Origin: Fusarium oxysporum f. sp. lycopersici 4287
Lineage: Eukaryota; Ascomycota; Sordariomycetes; Hypocreales; Nectriaceae
DNA: 64,000 nucleotides
Assembly: GCF_000149955.1 (NCBI RefSeq)
Contig: NC_030996.1
Span: 1,691,467 to 1,755,466 of the forward strand
Direction: 5' to 3'
Both the position numbers and the translations under genes were made by a program. Below, one piece after another: positions 54,848 through 64,000 of this stretch; positions within the stretch are counted from its first letter, which is position 1; every line of letters begins with the position of its first letter. The notes beneath the pieces are model-generated. The model saw only the letters and a program-made list of their open reading frames with translations. It had not been told where the DNA came from and ran no database searches.

Positions 54848-56441
54848 TGAGGTTGAAAGTGATTTTGTGTAAAAAAGATGAAATCAAGAATTGTTGAAGA
54901 AAGGGGGGCTCATAATTTAAAAGGAGGCCTCGCCATAATTTGATCGCTAAAGACGCCGCTAATAAGCACTGTTGTCAATTTACCCCTGATTTCTTAGGCT
55001 GGGTACTTGCGACGATAATCCCAAATCCTCCCTTGTTTTTAATTGATAACATTGGGGAGGGGACCCCCAGTGGATAAGGATAAGAGTAGCGAGGGAATTT
55101 TTAGCGTCACGGGAAAGATCTGTCTGCATTGCAGTGCATACAGCACCGCCTCTGCGCCATTTATTCCATTCGTCTACTCTGTTAGCCTGTGATTTTACAG
55201 AATATCTTGTTTTTTACTTTAAAGATTGTTCTATCAAGCTTCTAGCCTGGAAGGCGGGAGAAAATGCCCCCTGGTCAAACTCTCGCGGGAGATGACAGGG
55301 CCCCGCATGGAGGGTCCAGCGAAGCTAAGGTTGAGCATTGACGAGGTAAATCGTAATTAAAATCTGTTTAAAAACCGAGGGGGCCTGAAGCTTTGTCGGT
55401 ATCAAGGTGAAGCGTGAGTTGTAGCAAGAGAATAATGCTGATCTCATGAATGATGTATGAAGATTGAAGATCAACGACTGTCAGGGACAAATCGATAGCT
55501 GGTTGAGCCGCTGGAAACAAGCATTTGCCAAGGCTCTTGTGACGCAGCCTCAATGCTTACTTTGCTTCTGTTGGTCCATGTTTCAAGCAGCAAAAGCACC
55601 GTTATCTTATCTCGCATGGAGATGGAACATGGCTGAGAATCCGATATTATTGATCTGCGAATTGGTTGATGTGTTCACAGCTGGTCAAGACAGTGTTTCA
55701 TACCGACATTGATTGCCACGATACCCTCATGTTGCAAAAGTGCATGACGAAATTCGATGCCCAACATTCTCGATGAGAACTGCGCTCACACTCGTTTCGT
55801 TGCTGAAGATGCAGAGAGAACCGAAAATGCGGGAAGAAAGTAGATAGGGTCATACACTGTAAACATATATGTCGAACTATTATAGAATAACACTCGAATA
55901 ATCGTTGATTGGCTGATAAGCACAGCAACGCGGCCTTGTCCTGGCAAACTCACTTTCTACCGATAACAAACCATCATTTTAAGAGCTAGCAAACTCCTCC
56001 GAAACTCTATGTTATGACAAAATCGAGTATTCAGGCCATAAAGCCACTTCACAACAGTCCCCTCTGTCAAAGTCAGATGAGGAGAAATCACAAGTCGATT
56101 ACGTAGACGACTCCACAAAGGCCAAGCACGCAACGCATCCTCTCGGACAGTTTTCGCTGTCCGACATCTCGCTGCAATCCCAAGGAATATGACATGCTCA
56201 CCCTAAGTCATCGATTGGTTGACGTCTGTGACGACTCAACCGCTCTGGCAAATCCCGACCCATCTTCTCTCTATAAACTAGCCTCCATGTAGAATACCGA
56301 TAGTTATAACAAAAAGGCCGATTCCAAGAGACGTTAAAGTTAAAACCTAGAAGGGATAACTATATAAGCTCTAGTAGATACTCTCCCTTGAGTCTCAACT
56401 GACCAAGTCACCTCGTATATCCAACACTAGAAACACATATC
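54848..56441. other. Divergent intergenic region
   Basis: 1.6 kb between the exchanger and the NmrA-like gene. No supported gene. AT-rich in the last 500 bp. Confidence 0.45.
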
Positions 56442-57384
56442 ATGTCTTCAGTCAAAGCCATCATCTTCGGCGCAACAGGCGCAGTTGGTCGTGCTGCAGT
56501 CTTGGAAGCCCAATCGCGCGGTGCACAAGTCACACTTGCCATGCGCAACACCAAAAAGCCCATCCCAGGCTTTACACCAGAACTTGAGAAGAAACTGAGC
56601 TTCACTCGCGTTCAGGCAGATCTCTCAGATCCCAAGTCCGTCCAGCGCGCCGTTTCTGAATCAGGAGCAACTGTAGCATTTTCGTACATACTCTTCGAAG
56701 CAGAAGACGGCCGTTTGGAAACGCACAAAGCTATGAAGAGGGCTGGTATCACGCATGCTGTTCTGCTTTCTTCGTTTTGTGTTACAGAGAATGGGGGCCC
56801 AAAACCATCTTCTGAGGCAGCGGAGATCCTAAATGTTGTTCATGGCAAGGCTGAACTTGCGCTTGCTGAAAGTGGCCTTGCTTACACTGTCATACATTCT
56901 GCATATTTCTCGAGTAATATCCAGATGCTAGAAGATTGGGAGGAGGTCAAGTCGGGACAGCTCGCGTTGGCTCATCCCAACGCACCGTTCGATTATCTCG
57001 CCCCCGAAGACGTCGGCGGTCTCGCAGGTGCAAGAGTCGCTGCAATACCCTTCAGGGGAGTTAATCATATGTCAATGCGGACCAGAATTGCTTTCCCAGC
57101 GAGCAGCATGGAAAGTTGTCAGTGAAGGTCTGGGTATGGATATCAGCATCAAAGAGGCCAACAGCGATGAGCACAGAGAGAAACTCAGATCCAGGGGCTT
57201 TCCAGAGCGTATGATGAAGTCTGCTGTTGAGAGGCTAGCATATCTTGGGCGTGATCCGGCGATTTTGTATGAGCCGGAGACGTATAAAGCGGCGTCGATG
57301 AATTTTAGGAAGTATACGGGCAGACAACTTACTACGTTCAAGGCTTGGGTTGATAAGCACCAAGAAGAACTTTTAGCGAATTAG
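56442..57384 (+). pseudogene. NmrA-like NAD(P)-binding protein with a frameshift in a G run
   Basis: The first frame (56442 on) has the Rossmann motif IIFGATGAVGRAAVLEAQSR, KPIPGFTPELEKKL, then HAVLLSSFCVTENG and the conserved YTVIHSAYFSSN, up to about 57054. The second frame picks up in register with the family (ELIICQCGPELLSQRAAWKV) and runs to the stop at 57384. The break coincides with a GGGG run at 57055-57058; one G fewer would join the two as FRELIICQCG, about 313 aa. This may be a true mutation or a homopolymer sequencing error, so gene status is uncertain. The family includes redox-sensing regulators and NmrA-type repressors of GATA factors; the role here is unknown. Confidence 0.75.
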
Positions 57385-58439
57385 ATTCAGATACTGGTTG
57401 AACAAGTGGCTAGAATTATCATTTCAAACCTTAGACATTGAATGGATGGATAGTTGTAATCCTTGTCCATCAACACCATAACTTAGCGTGCAACCGAGCT
57501 AATCTCACAACCTTATCTGATATCTTCACCATCGCAACACCACAACAACTCAGCCAATCATACTTCAAGCCAAAGATCTAACGCCAAGACGTTCCTGTCA
57601 GCAATCTGCTACAACATCAGCAGCCTCAGGTGGTCAGTGCAGTCTCAGCTCGTGTTCCCAGTGAAACCCGCTCAGGCCCAAGGTCTCAATAATCCGTATC
57701 ACAAAATTGGACTGCAAAGGATCTTCAATACATAGTGCGACGAAACATCAATCCTTCAGAACATAGGGGTGCAGACCGCCTCACCGCCTGGTTTCACAGC
57801 GTTACATGGAGTACCTGTCACATCCCTACCCCCAGTGAAGATTAACTTGCGAAAATACGGGCCTGAACTCAGTAAACTTTACCCCTTGACCAACCAGCCT
57901 TTCGCTGTCACGCGGCCAAGCATAACATCACGAACAATGAAATAGAAGGTAATCAAGTATGCATTTGTTCAAAAAGAAACCTCTAGACGCTATACACAAA
58001 TGATTCAAGAAACAATGCCCAAAAAAAGACCATACCATAGCGACCGTGAACACAGTCCCCATCCCCCTTCCGCCGAAAACTCCGAATAGATAAAGTTCAA
58101 GCCTGGTTATGAAGCCAATTCAAGCCGAGCCAAGCCAGAAAACAATAAAAAGAAAAATGATGACATGGATATTTTATCCGGCCCGTTCCCCTTCTATCAC
58201 GCATCGTATCGTCGCCCTTTTGACAAAGAGAAAAGTATATCGAAAAAAGAAAAAGAGATTATTATTTTCGCTGTTCCAAGATTCGAGAGTGAGACCCGTC
58301 TTCATCCATCCGGGGATTAGAAGCTGGGGTTGTTCTGTCGTGATGCTTGATGATGCAATGTGTGTTGAAGATACACACAATTTAAGCAAAGGTTGTTTCC
58401 CAAAAACGCCGGTTGATGCAGATATAAAAAATGACATGT
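57385..58439. other. Convergent 3' region
   Basis: 1.05 kb between converging genes. No gene seen. Confidence 0.45.
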
Positions 58440-61340
58440 CTATGCGGACAGAGAGTGATAGCGCCAGAGACGCTGGCGCTCCAGGACCCACCATTGGGCT
58501 ATAGGTATGGCTTCGTTGGCCCACTGTGCAGCTTCGTCGCCGAGGGCAGAACGAACTGCTGTTTCGAGCTCTTCGGGTGACCACGCAGCTACGGGTTTGA
58601 GCTCCATGGGATCGTTGACGGCGTCGGTGACTCGGTACTCGATGACTTTGTTGAGGGGGATGACCAGACGCCAGGGGACGTCCGCGGAGGTGACGCCAAG
58701 CATGCCAGCGCCCGAGTTGACGACGGAGAAAGTCCAGGCTCGTCGGTCGCCGTCGGTCTTCTTGTAGGGTCGGATGAGGGATTGACCTTCATAATCTTGT
58801 ACGAGATCGGAAGCGATGTGGGTATCCTTCTCGTTGAGGGAACCGCTATTGATGAGGAGGTCGAGGATGGTTGGGAGGATAGAGATGGTGGTGGTGTTGG
58901 CGTCGTATTGGACTCGGGGGAGGTGGGGGTGTCGGAAGGTCAGGCCAACTCGGTAGTTGGAGATGAACTGGTTCTCATACGTGCCCTCCTTGCCAGCGCC
59001 GTCGTCCTTGAAAGAGTGGCCGTGATCACCGGCAAAGACGACGAGGGTCTCGTTGGCGATACCTTGGTCGTCGAGGAGGTTCATCAAGCTAGCCATCCAG
59101 CCATCGTGCCAACGAAGGGTGTTCAAGTACTTGTTGAAGTTGTCGTGCACATTGTTCATGCCGGTGTGAGAAACGTAATCGTAGTAAGGAGTGCCCTCGG
59201 GAAGACCCCAAGCGTGGTGGGTAGTGCTGGTGAAGTGAGTCAACCACATGCGCTGGTTGTTGGCGGTCGTGTTTGTGATGAAGTCTTGAAGATGAGGCAT
59301 AAGGATGGGCTCGGGGTAGGCGAAGTAGTTGATCTTCTTGCCCAAGACGTCCGACTCGTTGAAGCGCCAGTGGTTCTCGAGCTGCTTCTTGGTAATGATG
59401 TGTTGGAAGCCAAGCTTGGCATCGAACTTCTCTTGACGGTCGTACTCCTCAATCTCGGCCTCGAAAAGAGCAGTCTTCCATTGCAAATCGCGGAAATCAG
59501 CATCGTCAGAGGATGTGTTGGTCTTGACCTTGTTCAGCATGCTGAGAATCTGAGGAATGCAAGGCTGGTAGCTGTCGGTGTCGGCTTCGGCGAATTTCTC
59601 AACGGGCATGGGGTAAGCACCGCAGTGGTTGGCGCAGTAGCTCTTGGTGGACATTGTGGCGGCTGTGTAGGCGGTCGCGACATTGATGCCACCAAAACCC
59701 TCCTCCGCTTGATCGTGCCATGTGTAATTGGGCTTCGCGTACGGCTTGCCGTTCTTGTCGGTGAATCCTTGCTTCAGGCCAGTGATCTTCTCGATATGGG
59801 GCATCATCCAGGACAATCGTTCGTTAGCCGCATCCTTCTCCTTCTGACTCTTGTTGAGATCCATGATCAGGCTGTGAGTATGGGAGCCTTGCTGCAGAGG
59901 CCAGAAGTCTTGACGCAGACTCTCCATGAGGATGAAGACAACATGCTTGATCTTGACATCGCCATTGCCAAGCGCTTCCTTGAGAGTGGGCAGAATATCG
60001 GTATCGAGGTTAGTGATCTTCAATGGGTCCTGAACGGGGTTGTAGTAGGGATCCTTCTCTTGCAGCGAGACCTGGGGGCACTTGTGTTCGGAAATGATAG
60101 TGCTGCCCTTGCTAAGTGAACCGTGGTAACCGTTCTTGAAGCGCTTGGGATCGAATCGGAAAAAGCCACGAGGCAGTTCTCCTTTCTCGGGCAACCAGTC
60201 GACAGAGTGGTTTCGGTACGCCTCACCAAGAGGGCTCATATCCTTGTTGACTAAAGGCGCCCAGCCCCTAAAGTAATCGCCATCAGGTTGTTTCCATGTC
60301 GAATTGCTGATCAAGTCGGGGAACGGGAAAGCGTTCTGGATAAGGCTTCGCTGCGCTTGGCAGAAATCGGGCTCGGGAGCGAAAACATCGAGCATCGAAA
60401 CAGGGAGCGTAATTGACAGAAAATCGTACGGCTTGGCAGGTCGAAGAATCAGCGTGAGCATGAGGAAAAGAGCGAGGGCAATTTTCCACAGCCACGAGAA
60501 GAATGGGATTCGCGCGAAGAATCGAGCAATCTTGCCTCGAACGATGGCAAGCTTCTCTCCGCCCACGCGCGAAGGGTTTTCAGCGCTGGATCGAAAGTCC
60601 TCGTCCATCGAGTATGTATCGGTCGATTCGAGATCGGTATCGGCATTCTTGAGAGCAGAGTATCTGCCGCGCTGGATACCAGGAATTCGCACGCGAAAGC
60701 TCCGGAAGTAAGAGTAGACTAGCGGGTGAAGCAAAAAGTTAGCGGGCGGACCAAAACAGCCGGTATCGCAGAGACGAACCTGAGAGGATGTTGTCGCCAA
60801 TTGCGCCAATAAAAGCACCGGATGCGCGGTAGAAGAATCCATGGATGGGAATGGCGATAATGAGCAGACCAATTCCACATGCTATCACGGCTTCGCTGCC
60901 GCTGAAAAGAACCTTGAGACCCTCCTTGCTTGTAGCGTAAGCTGTCGCATCGCGCCAATCGAGCTCTCCACCAGTCTTAACGAAGAATCCAAGCTGCGAC
61001 GCCGAGCCGCCGATCGAGATAAGTCTGCCAAGTCGCGAAACGTCAGTTTGCATGTTCATCTCAAATTGGGGGCCATCGCAATCGATCGCCGAGAAATAAC
61101 GTACGTAGCTATGGTACCAAACAGACACCCAATCCAAGCCCACGGTGTCTTGGACTGACTCAAAAACAGCCTCGCAATGCATATCGCTAACAAGTCGAAG
61201 AGGAAGAATGTCGGTAGGTACAGGATAAAAGCCGAAGCGGGTACCGTGAAGAAATGTGTCCACAGATGTAGCAGTTTGCTGGCAATTATCGAGACGAAGA
61301 AGACGCCAAAAACATAGGATACCGAGAGGAGGAAACACAT
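58440..61340 (-). CDS. Membrane-anchored sulfatase/alkaline-phosphatase-fold protein (three exons)
   Basis: Exons are 61340-61105, 61024-60780 and 60718-58440, with introns of 80 and 61 bp, giving about 919 aa. The first 265 residues contain about six hydrophobic segments (FLLSVSYVFGVFFVSIIASK; SEAVIACGIGLLIIAIPIHG; WLWKIALALFLMLTLILRPA). The remaining 600 residues form a sulfatase-like domain: HVVFILMESLRQDFWPLQQG at the nucleophile strand, THFTSTTHHAWGLPEG, and VVFAGDHGHSFKDDG near the C-terminus (metal-binding Asp-His). Several N-glycosylation sequons fit a lumenal or extracellular domain. The architecture recalls LtaS/MdoB-type phosphoglycerol transferases and eukaryotic membrane sulfatases; substrate unknown. 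The antisense strand of exon 3 is open for 445 codons, a side effect of codon bias. Confidence 0.85.
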
Positions 61341-64000
61341 CTTGCCTGGGCTCTTGCGCGGTCTGTCGTTGAAAAGAGACTCAGACGCAGTGGCCGCTTC
61401 GCTGATTGTTGAAAGGACGGAGGGCGGGCGGCGCGAACGAAACGACGATGTTTATTATAGATTTGTAATGGGGAGGGAAAAAGGGAAAAAAGGGAAGGGA
61501 GGAAGGGATCGGGAAAAAATGAAGAAAATGATGGAAATAAAACAGAGCCAAGAAGTCTCCCCCCAAGCTAAAGAGTTTAGTACAGTTAATGACAGGGCCG
61601 AGGTGTAGGCTTTGGGAGTGTGTGTCGTGTGTCGCAATGGAACAAGCTGGTCTGGACTTGGGCGATTTGCACCTTCCTTTCCAATGAGCGGGAGAATGTG
61701 GGGTAGACACCATCAAAAAACATGCAGAGCAAAGAGAGGCTCGAGGCCAAATAAGAAAGGGGTCGCGTGTTCAGGGGTCAGTGGCACGCATGGCCCTCCC
61801 TAAAGTAGCTCATTAGCTCCTCGGCGGCCAGATTATTAGGGGCTCGTTTTAGCAGGGTACAGCCCCGCCAATGGTTTCTTCTAGGGAACCAAACCTAACC
61901 CAGGGTCGCAACGTGGCTAAACTGTACCCGAGAAAAGAAAAGCTTGGCCGTCGAAGCTCTCTCATGGTGTGCACTGCAGTGTTGTGCAGTTGGCGGAACA
62001 AATCGACCGGCTGAATCGCGCAATATGGCGCATCTCTTTTGGTCGAGCTACATCAGCATGCAGTCACTGCTGATGGGCTTGACAACCTAGAGAGTATTGT
62101 TTGTGTTTCCCTGCTGCGCTACGCCACTCGACAACGCCCAGGCATCCATGGCGTGCATGTCAAGGGCCGCCGGGGCCGTAATAATGCTCTTCCGGGGTGG
62201 GGTAGACAGGCTGTTTGTGGTAATTACTGCGTGGCACGAATCCCGAATCCTTTAGAGTTACTGGGCTGAAGAGTATTAGCACCGTGAAACCGATGTAATC
62301 TGCATGCACCGCCACCACTCTGCATCAGTCGTTTACAGCCATTGCCTTGATTTGGGGTGTTCCTTTGAGCGGGGTTGATTTACTGGCATTGCGACTCTCA
62401 GCCTGTTTCGATCTTCGATTGGGATCGTCTTTGATGGATTGCATTGGATCATCAATCCTGTCTACCGCGGTTACAGTATAAAAAATGGAATGCTTGGCAC
62501 AGTAAGCATAAACTAGATCCTTCAGCCCTTCATAATCCGTCATCATATTACCCGTTTGGCTGCGGGATCGGCCGTTGCGATGCATACCTCCTTCACAAGC
62601 TGCAAGCTACAGTTTCATCATATCCTCGCCGATGGACGAACGCTCTGGCAATTTGAATCCTTTGACGTCTCCCTTTTTACGGCCCTGGCAATATAACTGG
62701 TCGTATCGTATATTCCCCCAGGGCTGACTCGTTGGAGTTGAGAGTCGCAGCGGGTCCCCGTGTCGGCGTAGCACGACCCTTCTAGCGTGCTTCTGTCATA
62801 AAAAAAGAATCAGAGCCTTTCCAACGGCGGCAGTTCATCTGCAAAGGCTGCATTGACAAGCGGGGCCCTCTTCTCCTTTTTCGGCCAACACCAGGTTCCA
62901 GCCTCCAGACAATGTCGACGGTAGATGGCTCGGCATTGCTAACCGTGAAGGTCATAACATGTTGTCAATATCATTTCCGTCAATACGAGCATCTCCATCT
63001 CATAGACTTTTGATAGCTTCCTCCTTTGTGTTCCGTGATCCGAGAAAAGGCGCTGGTACTTGGGCGGTACACGGCACGCGAGATAGACGATCAACCTCCA
63101 CTCCACCGTCATGCCGCTGGAACAAGCCATGAAACACCTTGTTCCCTGTCACATCTGACGATCACTAATTTCTCGTTACATAACCGACGGAGAGTCGACG
63201 ACCGAGAAGACAAAAACAGACCAATTCAATGTGTACCTGGCAGATTTAGCTCGTAAAGTTGAGCTATTGTTTTCTCTTGGTAATTGAGCACGCGACACAT
63301 GATTCAAAGGATACGACGTGGTCGGATGTGCCGAGCCTTTTAGTCACTCAGAATGGCGACAATTTGCTTGGTACGAGCGTGATCAACATTGGCACCTGGA
63401 CAAGCTTTTCTGGGTCGTGCACGGGGAGTTCGCTAATATTCTCACCACGCTAGCACAGATTTTGCTGTTTTTGTTTACTGTAGGGTAGTCTTGACTACAA
63501 ATTACCTTGAAATCTCAACAAGACTTGACGATGGTCCATGGAAATTTCGCTGAGTCTATTGCAAACTATTGGGAAGCTTCCGTTACATCTGTTTCTATCA
63601 CAGCTATTCAGCTGAGTCTTGTCTTGGTGAAATGAGCCAGAGAGAACATCGAGAACCATACCGCTGAAATGGGCCAAGTACGGTGATACATGAACGACAA
63701 TCCATGGTAACGAAAGGGTTTGATAACCAGACTTCCGCCAGTACACACCATTCCTTGAGCGCTTAATCTATAGTCTCTATTTAATAAACTTAGAATTTCT
63801 ATCTTTCTACTACGTACTCTCGATATGTTCTTATCTCAAAGTTTGGAATATCTCTCTTATCGATAATCTCATCCTAGTACGGCAGCCTGGGCTGCCTAAA
63901 ATACCCCCGCCTCCACACGTGATTTCGCGATTGGTTTTCGTGAACCGATTAAACCAACAGCTTTCTATCGCGTCCAGTCATGCAAGAATGTGGATATTAG
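61341..64000. other. Long gene-less right end
   Basis: 2.66 kb with only short frames on both strands. A purine-rich tract (GGGAGGGAAAAAGGGAAAAA, about 61471-61530) lies just upstream of the sulfatase gene and may be its 5' leader or promoter. Nothing else recognised. Confidence 0.5.

Noticed and set aside
58782..60119. 445-codon open frame antisense to the sulfatase-fold gene
   Set aside because: It mirrors the third exon of a well-supported gene; long antisense frames arise from GC-rich third positions and the product has a repetitive Val/Gly/Leu/Glu composition with no domain.
61342..61608. 88-codon basic/charged frame in the purine-rich tract
   Set aside because: Composition follows directly from GGGAAA-type low complexity upstream of the sulfatase gene; no independent support.

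Overview
The window is nuclear DNA of a filamentous ascomycete, most probably a Sordariomycete of the Fusarium type. The evidence is short introns (about 44-65 bp for most, GT..AG, many with a CTAAC/CTGAC branch site), genes on both strands without operons, an intron-containing tRNA-Arg, and families typical of such genomes: Zn2Cys6 factors, HET, 2EXR, NACHT/NB-ARC-like receptors, F-box-like proteins and DUF3425 bZIPs. Species is not determined. Exon structures were worked out by eye from splice signals, reading frame and family motifs.

Layout. (1) 0.5-4 kb: a Gln-rich protein with five four-Cys repeats and an ICMT-type membrane methyltransferase. (2) 4.9-15.3 kb: a compact, intact catabolic cluster with a Zn2Cys6 regulator, two different FAD-dependent amine/amino-acid oxidases, an amino-acid permease and an aldehyde dehydrogenase. 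Two divergent promoters (oxidase/permease and dehydrogenase/oxidase) are rich in GATA sites, suggesting AreA-type nitrogen control. The likely logic is uptake, oxidative deamination to an aldehyde, then oxidation to an acid. (3) 15.8-39 kb: an accessory, partly decayed region. It has a phosphorylase/NB-ARC receptor with a frameshift, a 7-TM protein, a broken F-box-like gene, a large membrane protein, an intact membrane-anchored HET protein, an epoxide hydrolase with a nonsense codon, a frameshifted esterase, and a tandem array of four 2EXR paralogs of which only the first is intact. A short dispersed repeat occurs at three places in this region and once near the left end. (4) 40-46.5 kb: a nine-exon methionine-type permease, telomere-like degenerate repeats, a small two-exon gene, a tRNA-Arg(TCT), one more broken lineage-type gene and an MFS exporter. 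(5) 48-61.3 kb: mostly conserved genes, namely a DUF3425 bZIP, an SRPK-like kinase, a Ca2+/H+ exchanger, an NmrA-like gene with one frameshift in a G run, and a membrane-anchored sulfatase-fold protein. (6) 61.3-64 kb: no gene seen.

The most interesting parts are the GATA-rich amine-catabolism cluster, the decaying immunity/allorecognition-type region with its 2EXR array and dispersed repeat, and the Cys-repeat protein at the left end. Single-base frameshifts could be sequence errors; the nonsense substitutions are less easily explained that way.
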